Notes: generated from the sequence alone by a model not told the origin. Shown: positions 33,865 through 43,432, numbered from the stretch's first letter. The stretch is DNA of 64,000 bases from an uncultured Clostridia bacterium (GCA_947625375.1 CANQOC010000010.1:26379-90378); one strand, 5' to 3'. Program-made: numbers and translations.

Positions 33865-36056
33865 TTTGCGCTCCTTTCGACCGAGATGACCCCCGAAATC
33901 CGCTTCATGCGCGAAATTACGCCCTCGAGCTCGGCCGTCCCGGCGACGCTTATCGTCAGCGCGCCCATGAAGTTTCCGTTTTTGAGGACGCGCGCCGTCG
34001 CCTCGTGGGTCGAGATGTGCGCCTCACTGAGACTGTTCAGGACGTCGCCGAAAATGCCGATTCGGTTGTACCCGACGACCTCGAGCGCGACCTTATAGTA
34101 CCCCGCGCTGCCGCTTCCCGCCCATCTGACCGGAATCCAGCGCTCGGGTTCGGCGTCCTTTTGGGAGATATAGTTGACGCAGTCCTTCTTGTGGACCGAG
34201 ACGCCGTGCCCGCGGGTGATGAAGCCGATTATGTCGTCGCCGGGGAGGGGCGAACAGCACTGCGACAGCTTTACGACGCAGTTTCCGAGACCGTCGACGA
34301 TGACGCCGGTGCCCGAGCGGTCCTGTGCCGGCGAAAACTCGAAGCTGTTCGTCTGCGGCTCTGGCTGTGCGAATTTCTTGGCATAGTCCTCCCTCATTCT
34401 CGGGAGGATTTTTGAGAGAACGACGCCGCCGTAGCCGATTGCGGCATAGAAGTCGTCGAGCGTTTCACAGCCGTGGTGCTTCATGTCGACGGCGACAAGC
34501 TCGGGGAGGTCTTCCTCCGAGATGTGAATGAGATTGCGCCGAAGCTCGCGCCAAAGCGTCTCGCGCCCCTCGGCGATGTTTTCGTCGCGGCGCTCCTTTT
34601 TGAACCACGAGCGAATCTTCGCCTTTGCCTCGTTGGTCTGACAAATATTGAGCCAGTCGCGCTTCGGCCCGTGATTTGGGTCCTTTGAGGTGATGATTTC
34701 GATAATCTCGCCGGTGTGAATCACATAGTCGAACGGCACAAGCTTTTTATCCGCCTTTGCGCCGGTCATCTTGTGCCCGACCTGTGTGTGAATCGCGTAT
34801 GCGAAGTCGATGACGGTCGCCCCTTGCGGGAGGGTGATGACGTCGCCCTTCGGGGTCATCGCAAAGACGTCCTCGGGCGCGAGGTCGTTTTTGATTGCGC
34901 GGACGATGTCCTCGGCGTCGTCGCTCTCCTTTTGGGTATCAAGAATCTGTCTGACCCAGTTAAGGCGCTCGTCGAACTTATACTTTCCGCTTCTTCCCTC
35001 TTTATATTTCCAGTGCGCCGCGATGCCGAACTCGGCGGTGTGGTGCATATCCCAAGTCCTGATTTGCACCTCGAACGGTATTCCCTCGCGGCCCATGACG
35101 GTGGTGTGCAGCGACTGGTACATATTCGCCTTCGGGGTCGAGATATAGTCCTTGAAGCGGTTGGGTATCGGCTGGAACATATCGTGCATAATCCCGAGGA
35201 CAAAATAGCACTCGGTGACGGTGTTGACGATAACCCTTACGGCGTATTTGTCATAGATTTCGTCGAAGGTCTTTCCCTGTTCATAGACCTTTTTATATAT
35301 TCCGTAGGCGCTCTTTACCCGCCCCTCTACCGTCGGGACGGGGTCGAAGTCGGCGGCAAGGCGCTTTTTTATCCGCGACTTAATCGTCTCGATGAAGTCC
35401 TCGCGCTCCTTCTTCGACTTCTCGAGGAGCTGTTCAATCTCGGCATATGCGAACGGGTCGAGATATGAAAACGAGATGTCCTCGAGCTCTTCCTTGAGCT
35501 GTCTGATACCGAGGCGGTTCGCGAGCGGCACGAAAATCGACATCGTCTCAAGTGAGACGTCCCGCCGCTTAACTCCGCTCCTGAAGCCGAGGGTCCTCAT
35601 ATTGTGAAGGCGGTCGGCGAGCTTGATGATGATGACGCGGATGTCCTTTGCCATCGAGAGGAAGATTTTGCGGATATTCTCGGCCTGCTGCTCTTCCTTT
35701 GACGCAAGCTTGATTTTGTCGAGCTTGGTGACGCCGTCGACGAGGTTTGCGACGTCGGCGCCGAATTTCTTTTTCACGTCGTCATATGTCGCGTCGGTGT
35801 CCTCAACGACGTCGTGCAAAAACGCGGCACATATTGCGTCGGTGTCCATTCCGAGGTCGACAAGAATCGTCGCGACGGCGAGCGGGTGGGTGATATATGG
35901 CTCGCCGGACTCGCGCTTCTGCCCCTCGTGCATCAGCTTGGCGTATTCATATGCCGAGCGGATTTTGTTGAGGTTATAGTGCCTGTCGAGGTCGGCAAGC
36001 CGCTTTATAAGCCGCTCAAAGGTTTCGTTACAGGTTTCTATTGTCTGTTCGGGCAT
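33861..36056 (-). CDS. relA: Bifunctional (p)ppGpp synthetase/hydrolase (Rel)
   Basis: Rel makes and degrades the stringent response alarmone (p)ppGpp. The 731-aa length is typical. Domains in order: HD hydrolase (H57, H81-D82 in FLHDVVEDTDAT), synthetase (RVKSAYGIYKK and DYISTPKANMYQSLHTT), TGS (~395-455, GDVITLPQGATVIDFAYAIHT), a CC/zinc-finger-like region (SQCCSPLPGDDIIGF), and ACT at the end. Both catalytic halves look intact, so the enzyme is bifunctional. Its start lies inside the end of recJ (29-base overlap), indicating coupled expression. Confidence 0.97.
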   Translation of the reverse strand: MPEQTIETCNETFERLIKRLADLDRHYNLNKIRSAYEYAKLMHEGQKRESGEPYITHPLAVATILVDLGMDTDAICAAFLHDVVEDTDATYDDVKKKFGADVANLVDGVTKLDKIKLASKEEQQAENIRKIFLSMAKDIRVIIIKLADRLHNMRTLGFRSGVKRRDVSLETMSIFVPLANRLGIRQLKEELEDISFSYLDPFAYAEIEQLLEKSKKEREDFIETIKSRIKKRLAADFDPVPTVEGRVKSAYGIYKKVYEQGKTFDEIYDKYAVRVIVNTVTECYFVLGIMHDMFQPIPNRFKDYISTPKANMYQSLHTTVMGREGIPFEVQIRTWDMHHTAEFGIAAHWKYKEGRSGKYKFDERLNWVRQILDTQKESDDAEDIVRAIKNDLAPEDVFAMTPKGDVITLPQGATVIDFAYAIHTQVGHKMTGAKADKKLVPFDYVIHTGEIIEIITSKDPNHGPKRDWLNICQTNEAKAKIRSWFKKERRDENIAEGRETLWRELRRNLIHISEEDLPELVAVDMKHHGCETLDDFYAAIGYGGVVLSKILPRMREDYAKKFAQPEPQTNSFEFSPAQDRSGTGVIVDGLGNCVVKLSQCCSPLPGDDIIGFITRGHGVSVHKKDCVNYISQKDAEPERWIPVRWAGSGSAGYYKVALEVVGYNRIGIFGDVLNSLSEAHISTHEATARVLKNGNFMGALTISVAGTAELEGVISRMKRISGVISVERSAK

Positions 36057-38094
36057 TGTTTCCGCCTCCTTGAATAAGCGAGCGGAGGGATTTTAATGTA
36101 CCGCTCGATTCGATGTCGACCCTCGAAGTCGCCTTTACCGCCTCAATCCTCCCCGAAAGCGGGTCGAAGAGGACAAGTCCGGTGTCGGCGAAGGCGTCGG
36201 CGATTATGTGAAGCTTGAATGCGTTGTATTTCCCCGACATTTCGGCGCACAGCCGCTCGAACGTAAGCGGGTGCTTCTGTGCCGATATGTATTTATATAC
36301 GTCGACGAGCTCTTCGCGGGTCGGATTGCCCTTTGTCGCCGTTCCGGCGTCGATTTCGCCGCGCCGGAAGGACTCATATGCCGAAATCGCGGCAAAAAAT
36401 CTGTCCTGCTTGATTCCGTGCGGGCGGATATCCGTCACCCGAAGGCTGACGCTCTTTGTACCTTTATATTCGTTAAGCCCGACCGCCGCCATTATGTCGA
36501 CCGAATCGCCGGCGGAATACGGGAGGTCGGCGGTTTTTGTCCGAAACATAAGCGCCGCGGTGCGGACACCGTCGAACATCAGCTCGAGCTTGGTGTGCTC
36601 CCCGTTTTTAAGGGGATATACCGCCGAAATCCGCGCGCCGGAGAGCGCGAACAGCGGCTCGGGGTTTGACTGTCCGAAAGGCTCGATTCGCGAGAGCGAG
36701 GCGGCATTTTCGGGGGTGAGGTCGCCGCCGGACAAAAGTCTGTCCGCGCAGAGGGTGAGCCTCGGCATTTCGGGGAAATTCTTTTCGGCGTATTCTTCAA
36801 TCCGCTTTTTAAGCGCGGGAATGTTTTCGTCCGAGACGGTAAGACCGCCGGCAAGCTCGTGTCCGCCGTATTTTACCAGCAAGTCGCGGCAGGCGTCGAA
36901 GCAGGAGAATATGTTAAACCCGGCGACCGAGCGCGCCGAGCCCAATGAGGTCCCGCTTCCGTCGGAGGATATCACGACGACCGGCTTTCCGAGCGCCTCG
37001 ACCAGCCTTGCTGCGACAATCCCGATGACCCCCCTGTGCCAGCCGGTGCCCGAAAGCACCGCGACGCGCCCCCAGAGCGGCGAGGGGTCGTCCTTTAAAA
37101 TCGCGGAAATCCCGTCGATGACGTCGGATTCGGCGGAGCGGCGGCGGGTGTTGAGGCGGTCGAGCTCGCGGGCAAGCTCCTCGGCGGAACCGTCCTCGGA
37201 AAGAAGCATCTCGAGGGCGAGCTTCGGCGAACCGAAGCGGCTCGACGCGTTTATTCTCGGGGCAAGCGTGAACGCCAGCGAGGTCGACGTGACCTTTGAC
37301 AAATCGGTGCCGCTCTCGTTAAAAAGCGCGAGCAGACCGGGATTTTCGGTGTTCTTTAAAAGGCGGAGGCCCTGTGTGACGATAATTCTGTTCTCACCGA
37401 CAAGCGGGACGACGTCGGCAACCGTCGCGAGCGCGACAAGGTCGAGATACTGCTCACAGACCGAGTCGAAGCTTCCGCCGTCGAGCGCCGCGCAGAGCTT
37501 GAGCACTACTCCCGCGCCGCATAGGTCGCGGAAGGGCGTTTCCGAGCCTCGAAGGTGCGGGTCGACGATTGCGGCGGCCTTCGGGAGCTTTTCGGTCGGC
37601 TGGTGGTGGTCGGTGATGACGAGCTTCATTCCGAGGCTTTCAACCAGCTCGGCCTCGGCGACGGCGGTGATTCCGTTGTCGACGGTGACTATAAGCGACA
37701 CGCCCATCTCGCTCATCTTCCTGACGGCGGACTCGTTGAGACCGTAGCCCTCGCCGCGCTCGGGAATCATCGCGGTGGCGTTTGCGCCCATCATATTGGA
37801 AAGATAGCTGTAGAGCACGGCGGTCGAGGTTATGCCGTCGCAGTCGTAGTCGCCGTATATGCAGATAAGGTCACCCGAATCGGCGGCGTCGTTAATCGCC
37901 TCGACGGCGGCGTCCATATCTGGAAGAAGGAACGGGTCGGACAGCTCGGAGGCGTTGAAGAATCCGGCGAGCTTTTCGACGGTATCATATCCTCGCGCCG
38001 CCATTATTCCGGCGAGAAAGGGCGTCAAATCGGTTGTCGACGCGATTTTTCTGACCGCCTCGGCGTCTGCGCGGGACACTGTCCACTTTTTCAT
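36028..38094 (-). CDS. recJ: Single-stranded-DNA-specific exonuclease RecJ
   Basis: RecJ degrades single-stranded DNA 5'-3' in recombinational and mismatch repair. ATG 38094 (MKKWTVSRAD) follows GGAGG by 5 bases, giving 688 aa. DHH-superfamily motifs are complete: IYGDYDCDGITST (D82, D84), VDNG (139-141) and TDHHQP (162-164). DHHA1 and OB-fold domains follow (GWHRGVIGIVAARLVE; GGHELAGGLTV). A C-terminal extension of ~130 residues is typical of clostridial RecJ. It heads the recJ-relA-MBL-hemZ transcript. Confidence 0.96.
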   Translation of the reverse strand: MKKWTVSRADAEAVRKIASTTDLTPFLAGIMAARGYDTVEKLAGFFNASELSDPFLLPDMDAAVEAINDAADSGDLICIYGDYDCDGITSTAVLYSYLSNMMGANATAMIPERGEGYGLNESAVRKMSEMGVSLIVTVDNGITAVAEAELVESLGMKLVITDHHQPTEKLPKAAAIVDPHLRGSETPFRDLCGAGVVLKLCAALDGGSFDSVCEQYLDLVALATVADVVPLVGENRIIVTQGLRLLKNTENPGLLALFNESGTDLSKVTSTSLAFTLAPRINASSRFGSPKLALEMLLSEDGSAEELARELDRLNTRRRSAESDVIDGISAILKDDPSPLWGRVAVLSGTGWHRGVIGIVAARLVEALGKPVVVISSDGSGTSLGSARSVAGFNIFSCFDACRDLLVKYGGHELAGGLTVSDENIPALKKRIEEYAEKNFPEMPRLTLCADRLLSGGDLTPENAASLSRIEPFGQSNPEPLFALSGARISAVYPLKNGEHTKLELMFDGVRTAALMFRTKTADLPYSAGDSVDIMAAVGLNEYKGTKSVSLRVTDIRPHGIKQDRFFAAISAYESFRRGEIDAGTATKGNPTREELVDVYKYISAQKHPLTFERLCAEMSGKYNAFKLHIIADAFADTGLVLFDPLSGRIEAVKATSRVDIESSGTLKSLRSLIQGGGNNARTDNRNL

Positions 38095-38127
38095 GTAATC
38101 CTCCGGTAACAAAAAATAATTGATGAT

Positions 38128-38156
38128 ATTTTACCACATTCGCGGGGATTTGTAAA
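38128..38156 (-). promoter_or_regulatory. Promoter of the recJ operon
   Basis: Minus-strand TTTACA (38156-38151), 17 bp, TAAAAT (38133-38128). The gap to the next gene (38157-38336) also holds a TGTGGCC-AA-GGCCACA hairpin, a short heptamer array (38190-38222) and a GTCGCC-TTC-GGCGAC hairpin; no gene is seen there. Confidence 0.75.
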
Positions 38157-38336
38157 GGGGCATTTTAGCGTGATGTGGCCAAGGCCACATCAGAAGACAG
38201 AAGTTAGAAATTAGATGGTAGAGTTTCAAGGAGTCGCCTTCGGCGACGGATTTAAATAATGCAAATAATGAGTGCGGAATTGACACTCCCCTTTATGAAG
38301 TCAGAATTGAGAAAGCAGAAATCAAAAGTTAGATAT

Positions 38337-38366
38337 CCCAAAAAAGCCGCCCTTTCGGACGGCTTT
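38337..38366 (-). terminator. Intrinsic terminator after the AIM24-like gene
   Basis: Minus-strand AAAGCCGTCC, GAAA loop, GGGCGGC then a six-T run. Confidence 0.85.
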
Positions 38367-38388
38367 ATGTACCTATTCATCTTCCGCG

Positions 38389-39063
38389 TCAGTTGCTCGA
38401 CGGGATATAGCGGCGGATTGCGCCGGCGACGCTCGAAATCGGCATCGTCTGGAGCCAGATTTTGCCCGGGCCGGTGAGGACCGTGTTGAAGAGACCCTCG
38501 CCGCCGAAGAGGACGTTTTTCGCGCCCTTGACGGTCTGTACGTCAATCGAGACGCCCTGCTCAAAGCCGAGGACGTTTCCGGTGTCGATAATCATCTGCT
38601 GACCCGCGGCAAGCTCGTATTCGACCAGCTCGCCGTCGACCTCGACAAAGGCCTTGCCCTGTCCCGAAAGCTTCTGCATGATAAAGCCTTCGCCGCCGAA
38701 TAAGCCTGCGCCAAGCTTTTTGTTGAAGTGAATCGAAAGCTCAACGCCCATCTCGCTCGCAAGGAAAGCGCCCTTCTGAAGTACAAACCCGAATTCGGGC
38801 GTTACGTCGAGCGCAAGGATTCTTCCGGGGAAGCTCGAGCCGAACGCTATCATTCCCTCGCCTTTCGCGGTATAAATGTTCTGGAACATACTCTCGCCCG
38901 AGAACGCCTTTGAGAACATTTTTCCGACACCGCCGCCGCTGGTCGCCATCTCCATGTTCGGAGTCATCCAGACCATCGAGCCCTTGTCGGAAATCATCTT
39001 TTCGCCGTTTTCAAGCTGACACACGACAACCGGATAGTTGCCGCCTTTGAGTTCATATCTCAT
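38389..39063 (-). CDS. AIM24 / TIGR00266 family protein
   Basis: This 224-aa soluble protein belongs to the TIGR00266/AIM24 family, whose members form beta-barrels of tryptophan-RNA-binding-protein-like fold and whose biochemical role is unknown. Glycine-rich motifs repeat: SFPGRILALDV, GLFGGEGFIMQKLSGQG, LFGGEGLFNTVLTGPGKIWLQT. The ending 'TGPGKIWLQTMP' is diagnostic of the family. It is a single-gene unit with its own promoter and terminator. Confidence 0.88.
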   Translation of the reverse strand: MRYELKGGNYPVVVCQLENGEKMISDKGSMVWMTPNMEMATSGGGVGKMFSKAFSGESMFQNIYTAKGEGMIAFGSSFPGRILALDVTPEFGFVLQKGAFLASEMGVELSIHFNKKLGAGLFGGEGFIMQKLSGQGKAFVEVDGELVEYELAAGQQMIIDTGNVLGFEQGVSIDVQTVKGAKNVLFGGEGLFNTVLTGPGKIWLQTMPISSVAGAIRRYIPSSN

Positions 39064-39094
39064 AATATCCCGCCTTTCGGTAATTTATAGTAAT

Positions 39095-39122
39095 ATTATA
39101 CTACAGTAATAAACAAAGTCAA
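39095..39122 (-). promoter_or_regulatory. Promoter of the AIM24-like gene
   Basis: Minus-strand TTGACT (39122-39117), 16 bp, TATAAT (39100-39095). Beside it, TCCGCCGTA / TACGGCGGA (about 39126-39148) forms a perfect hairpin with no T-run. Confidence 0.78.
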
Positions 39123-39165
39123 GTAATCCGCCGTACCGATTACGGCGGAAAACTGTCGCGTATTG

Positions 39166-40887
39166 CTAAATATCGGTGGGACGGGCGTTTCCGCCGCTCA
39201 GAATCTTCGAGTCATCCGAGAATATCCAGACGACCTCGTCGACGATGTCGTTCTTGAGGATATTAAGGTGCATCCACTGACCGTCGACCTTCTGATACGA
39301 AAACTGTACCGCGCCGTCGCTCGCGACCTTTTCGACGAGCTTTTCATAGTCGAGAACCGACTCGAAGAGGCGGACATATTCGGGGTCGACATATGTCGAG
39401 ACATAGAGCCGAAGCGCCTTTGAATAGCAGTAGTCGGTCTTCTGCAGAATGATTCTGAAATAGTCCGGCATATAGATGTGCCGCACTGTGTCGGTCTTTG
39501 TGTCGAGGAAATATACGCCCGCGAAGCGGCGGGAAAGCAGCTTGATGAGGTATTCCTCGTCCTTTTTCTCGGCCAGAATCGTCTCGATTTCCTCGTTCAT
39601 CGACCTGCGCCTGCGGCGGTCGCCGTGCCGCTTATAGTAACGCTCTTTATCCTCGCGCATTTTAAGCTCGGCCTCGCCGATGATTCTTCTCACAAACTGC
39701 GTCTCATTTCCGCCGGCGATTCCGACCGCGATTTCATAGTGGTCCTTGAAAAGCTCGCGGCGCGCCTCGGTGATAAGGTTCTCGACGCTTGTTGTCGAAA
39801 GATTGCGGCAGAGAACGACGAATTCGTCGCCGCCGATTCTGTAGACCCGCTCGTCGGGGAAAGCGCTCCGGAGCGCGTCCGCGACGGCACAGAGCATATC
39901 GTCGCCGCTCTGGTGCCCGAGCTTGTTATTCATCTCGTGGAGGCCGTTTACGTCGATATATGCACAGCTGAACCGCATTAGGCAGCTCTTTTCGAGCTCG
40001 GCGATGTCCTCGTTGTATTTGTGACGGTTATAAAGAAGGGTGAGCGCGTCGCGGTGATATACTTCGACAAGCTCCGCCCTTGTGCGCAGCTCCTGAAGAT
40101 GCTCCTCGTGAATGTCCTTTACATAGAGGATAAGAACCTGGTTGTCCGGCTGATACTCGATACTCGGGACGAGGTCGAGCTGTGCCCATCTGTAGACGTC
40201 CCCGCTGAGACGGCGGTAGCGGCAGCTGTAGACCGATTGGTCGCCCGAAAAGCGCTCGCGGAGGGTCGCGAGGTCGGTGAACGCGCGGTAAATCGGGATA
40301 TCCTCCTCGAAGACGTTGCCGCTCTTCGCGAAAACATCGAACCAGCCGGAAATGGTGAACGGAAGGGCCGAGAGGTCTTCATTCGTCTTTACGACCTCAT
40401 ATGTATCTTTAGTGAGGTTGATTTTCAATATCTTATAGTACATCGACGAAAGGGTGTCGAGCGCGTCAATCATCGTCGTCGTGTCGGTGTCGGCGTTGCG
40501 CCAGACAAAGAGAACCTCGGGCTTTTCGGGCGAGCAGTCGTGAGGCGCGATTACGCCGAAGGTCACCCAGCGGTATCCGCCGGCGACGAGTCTTTTAAAG
40601 CTGTAAACCGCGCGGCAGTCCCCCTGAAACACCCTTTTGCGGACATATTCGGGGTTGGCGAAGCGGAGATATTCGTCGGCGTATTCCTCGGCGACGGTGC
40701 CGTTCTCGACCTGTGTCTGGATATATGAATAGATGGTCTTTATCTCGGAGACGTCCATGTCCCTGAAATCGTCTTCCATTTTAACGAACTCAAACTCGCC
40801 CGTCATGACGTTTACCTTCGCAAGTTTTGCAAAGCTGTCAAACAGAGCGTCTTTGATAAAATCCGATGTCTTAGTTTGATTCTCCAT
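39166..40887 (-). CDS. GGDEF-domain signalling protein with flanking sensor-like domains
   Basis: This 573-aa protein would make cyclic di-GMP. The GGDEF sits at 352-356 in YRIGGDEFVVL, preceded by HRDALTLLYNR (278-288), so the active site looks intact. No RxxD product-inhibition site is seen at the usual place upstream. Two PAS-like sensor regions precede it (~20-135, ~145-260), each with a YRW(V/A)xx motif; a third similar region follows the GGDEF domain (~430-573). No membrane segment is visible, so sensing is cytoplasmic. The domain order sensor-sensor-GGDEF-sensor is unusual; sensor assignment is by pattern only. Confidence 0.85.
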   Translation of the reverse strand: MENQTKTSDFIKDALFDSFAKLAKVNVMTGEFEFVKMEDDFRDMDVSEIKTIYSYIQTQVENGTVAEEYADEYLRFANPEYVRKRVFQGDCRAVYSFKRLVAGGYRWVTFGVIAPHDCSPEKPEVLFVWRNADTDTTTMIDALDTLSSMYYKILKINLTKDTYEVVKTNEDLSALPFTISGWFDVFAKSGNVFEEDIPIYRAFTDLATLRERFSGDQSVYSCRYRRLSGDVYRWAQLDLVPSIEYQPDNQVLILYVKDIHEEHLQELRTRAELVEVYHRDALTLLYNRHKYNEDIAELEKSCLMRFSCAYIDVNGLHEMNNKLGHQSGDDMLCAVADALRSAFPDERVYRIGGDEFVVLCRNLSTTSVENLITEARRELFKDHYEIAVGIAGGNETQFVRRIIGEAELKMREDKERYYKRHGDRRRRRSMNEEIETILAEKKDEEYLIKLLSRRFAGVYFLDTKTDTVRHIYMPDYFRIILQKTDYCYSKALRLYVSTYVDPEYVRLFESVLDYEKLVEKVASDGAVQFSYQKVDGQWMHLNILKNDIVDEVVWIFSDDSKILSGGNARPTDI

Positions 40888-40923
40888 CTTTGCGCCTCTT
40901 TTTCGGCATATTTTCGGTCAAAT

Positions 40924-40952
40924 ATTTTACCAGATTGCATTGACTTTGTCAA
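40924..40952 (-). promoter_or_regulatory. Promoter of the GGDEF gene
   Basis: Minus-strand TTGACA (40952-40947), 17 bp, TAAAAT (40929-40924). Confidence 0.85.
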
Positions 40953-41022
40953 GAGAAAGTAAAGGTATTTACATGAATGAGGCAGTCGGAAATCAAGCAT
41001 CTATCCTCTGTCTTCTGCCATC

Positions 41023-41051
41023 TTGCATTCGCCCCTTCCTTGTGCTATACT
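41023..41051 (+). promoter_or_regulatory. Promoter of the hemW-like gene
   Basis: TTGCAT (41023-41028), 17 bp, TATACT (41046-41051) with an extended TGC. Heptamer units run right up to the -35 box. Confidence 0.75.
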
Positions 41052-41073
41052 CATCTCGAAAGGGGGCGGGAGA

Positions 41074-42186
41074 ATGACGGGACTCTATATTCACATTCCG
41101 TTCTGCCTGAGGCGGTGCGGGTACTGCGATTTCTGCTCGTCGGTCCTCGACGCGGGGCGGCTCGGCGCGTATGCCGACGCGGTTGTGCGGAACGTCCGCG
41201 CGTATGTCTGTAAAGATATATGCCTTGACACAGTTTACTTCGGCGGCGGGACTCCGTCGCTCCTTCCGGGCGAAAAAATGGCGGAGATTTTGGCGGAAAT
41301 CCGCGCGGCGTTTTCTCTGTCAAATGACGCCGAAGTGACTGTTGAAGCCAATCCGGGGACGGTCGACGCCGAAAAGCTGTCGGCATATTCCGACGCCGGC
41401 GTAAACCGGATTTCCTTCGGGATTCAGAGTTGTAAAGATGATGAGCTTCACAGGCTTGGGCGGATTCACAGCTTTTCCGACGCCGAAAAAGCGGTCGCCA
41501 CGGCGAAAAAGTGCGGCATAAAAAACATCTCGGCGGACCTGATGCTCGGAATTCCGGGGCAGACGCTTTCGTCCGCCGAAGAATCGGTCAGAAAAATCTG
41601 TGAGCTCGGAATCAGCCACCTCTCGGCGTACATGCTGAAAATCGAGGAGGGGACGCCGTTCGACTGCCCCGAAATCCGCGCCGCCGTCGCCGACGACGAC
41701 ACCGTCTCGGAGATGTACCTCTCCTGCGCCGAAATCGCCGAGAGCTTCGGGCTGATGCAGTACGAAATCTCGAACTTCGCGCGCGCCGGCTTCGAGTCGC
41801 GGCACAACCTCAAATACTGGACCGGCGAGCCGTATCTCGGCATCGGTGCGTCGGCGCACTCGTATTTCGGCGGACGGCGGTTTTTCGTCCCGCCCGACAT
41901 CGCCGGCTTCATCGCTTCGGACCGCCAGCCGACCGATACCGAGGACGACCGCCCCGACCGGCTTTTTGAGTATCTGATGCTCGGTCTGCGCCTCACCCGC
42001 GGCATTGAGCTTTCGCGGGTCGACGAGCTCGGCGGGAACGCCGGGCGGATTGCCGAGGCTTCGCTCCCGCTCGAACGCGCGGGATTTGTGACATGCGAGG
42101 GCGGACGTCTCCGCCTGACCCGCCGGGGATTCTTGGTGTCAAACGAGGTCATAACGAGGCTGATTGAGGCAGCTCAGCGCACATAA
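41074..42186 (+). CDS. hemW: HemW-type radical SAM protein
   Basis: This 370-aa radical SAM protein is of the HemW/HemN-like type. HemW proteins are now seen as haem chaperones rather than coproporphyrinogen oxidases. ATG 41074 follows GGGAG; the frame upstream runs through the promoter. Cluster cysteines are C11, C15 and C18 in FCLRRCGYCDF. YFGGGTPSLLP, the IEEGTPF motif and a C-terminal HemN_C domain (RGIELSRVDELGG) follow. With hemZ, the window has two relatives of this family. It ends at a hairpin terminator. Confidence 0.9.
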   Translation: MTGLYIHIPFCLRRCGYCDFCSSVLDAGRLGAYADAVVRNVRAYVCKDICLDTVYFGGGTPSLLPGEKMAEILAEIRAAFSLSNDAEVTVEANPGTVDAEKLSAYSDAGVNRISFGIQSCKDDELHRLGRIHSFSDAEKAVATAKKCGIKNISADLMLGIPGQTLSSAEESVRKICELGISHLSAYMLKIEEGTPFDCPEIRAAVADDDTVSEMYLSCAEIAESFGLMQYEISNFARAGFESRHNLKYWTGEPYLGIGASAHSYFGGRRFFVPPDIAGFIASDRQPTDTEDDRPDRLFEYLMLGLRLTRGIELSRVDELGGNAGRIAEASLPLERAGFVTCEGGRLRLTRRGFLVSNEVITRLIEAAQRT

Positions 42187-42193
42187 ATCAAAA

Positions 42194-42228
42194 ACCTTGC
42201 AGCTAAATCAAGCCGCAAGGTTAATTTT
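42194..42228. terminator. Intrinsic terminator between hemW and the HlyD-like gene
   Basis: ACCTTGC / GCAAGGT with a 14-base loop, followed by TAATTTT on the plus strand. It could serve both convergent genes. Confidence 0.7.
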
Positions 42229-42252
42229 ATGCGCAGTCGCGAAACAGTCGCT

Positions 42253-43284
42253 CTACGGCATAATCAGCGTTTCGCTGCCGTCGAGGCCGCTGAGGATTTC
42301 GGTCTTGTCGCCCGAGACAACGCCGACCGTGACCGGAGTCTGGACCTTAATCCCGTTCATCAGGACGTTGACGAAGTTGCTCGTCGAGTTGGTGCTGTCG
42401 TCGATTGCCTCGAAGACCGCGTCGCTCGGGACGATAACGGCATCGTCCCGACGAAGGGTCGTGAAGATAACCTGTATCCCGCCGAGCTCCGAGAACTCAA
42501 CGCCCTCTTCGTCGCACTGAATCACATAGGTCGTGATGTCGCGCGTTTCGCCGGTCTCGCGGTCGAATCGCTGGGACGTAATCGTGTCGATGACCTTTCC
42601 GTATGTCGAGACAAGCTCGCCCTGGGTGATGTCGACCCTCGTGCCGAAGCCGACGTTTGAAAGCTTTCCGTCGCGGTCGGTCGCTGTCAGGCAGACCCTT
42701 GACGAGTCCGAAATAGTGCAAAGAGTGTCGTATTTTTCGACATGCGCGCCGACATAACAGTTGTTCCCAAGGGAGACAATCCGCCCGTCAAAGGGCGCCT
42801 TAAGCGAGAGGCTTTCGCGGAGTCCGACCAAGTTGTCGTACTTATACTGTTCGATTTCATAGGCGATGCGGGCGAATTCGATGTCGTCGGCGCTCGCGCG
42901 CTGTTTCTGAAGATTTTCATAGGTTGATTTCGCCGAGTTGAGGGTCAGCTCCTGTACGACGATATCGTCCTCGAGCTCGGTCGGGTCGAGGGTTGCGATG
43001 ACGTCGCCCTTCAAGACCTCCTGGTCCTCGTGGACCTCGACGGACGCGACGGTCCCGCCGGTCCTTGTGAACGACAGTCCGACGTTATAGGGAGTCCCGA
43101 AGCCGGCGTCGAGCGCAGCCTGTTCAAGAAGCGTTCCGACAGTAGCGTGCACAGTGTCATAGTTGACCGAATTTCCGGTCCGAATCGGAATATAGATGTC
43201 GCTCTCGTCCTCTTTTTTTGCGCACCCGAACAGCGCCGTCGCCGCCAATGCCGCGGCAATCATAATCAGAACAGTTTTTTTCAC
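42253..43284 (-). CDS. HlyD/RND-adaptor-like lipoprotein
   Basis: This 343-aa protein starts at GTG 43284 after GGGGG and has a lipoprotein signal peptide with lipobox LFGC. HlyD/MacA-type adaptor features follow: a lipoyl-like half (GGTVASVEVHEDQEVLKGDVIATLDP), a coiled-coil hairpin (~110-165), the second lipoyl half (LKAPFDGRIVSLG), and beta-barrel/membrane-proximal domains. In Gram-positives such adaptors partner an ABC transporter of the MacB/YknXYZ class. No ATPase or permease gene is adjacent, so the partner is elsewhere or absent. Confidence 0.85.
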   Translation of the reverse strand: MKKTVLIMIAAALAATALFGCAKKEDESDIYIPIRTGNSVNYDTVHATVGTLLEQAALDAGFGTPYNVGLSFTRTGGTVASVEVHEDQEVLKGDVIATLDPTELEDDIVVQELTLNSAKSTYENLQKQRASADDIEFARIAYEIEQYKYDNLVGLRESLSLKAPFDGRIVSLGNNCYVGAHVEKYDTLCTISDSSRVCLTATDRDGKLSNVGFGTRVDITQGELVSTYGKVIDTITSQRFDRETGETRDITTYVIQCDEEGVEFSELGGIQVIFTTLRRDDAVIVPSDAVFEAIDDSTNSTSNFVNVLMNGIKVQTPVTVGVVSGDKTEILSGLDGSETLIMP

Positions 43285-43335
43285 GGTAATCCCCCTTATT
43301 CGCCAAACCCGCGCCCCGCGCGATATGCTCAATCA

Positions 43336-43364
43336 ATTATACCACGCCCGCGCGGAAAATGCAA
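43336..43364 (-). promoter_or_regulatory. Promoter of the HlyD-like gene
   Basis: Minus-strand TTGCAT (43364-43359), 17 bp, TATAAT (43341-43336). Confidence 0.75.
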
Positions 43365-43377
43365 GACCCAAACAGAG

Positions 43378-43432
43378 GGCAGATAGATAGAAGATAGAAG
43401 ATAGAGGTTGGAAGATAGGGGATAGAAGGGCA
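43378..43432. repeat. Heptamer array (purine strand)
   Basis: Units AGATAGA, AGATAGA, AGATAGA, GGTTGGA, AGATAGG, GGATAGA in tandem. Confidence 0.7.

Noticed and set aside
39126..39148. Terminator between the GGDEF and AIM24-like genes
   Set aside because: The TCCGCCGTA/TACGGCGGA hairpin is perfect but has no T-run on either strand, so it is recorded only as a hairpin.
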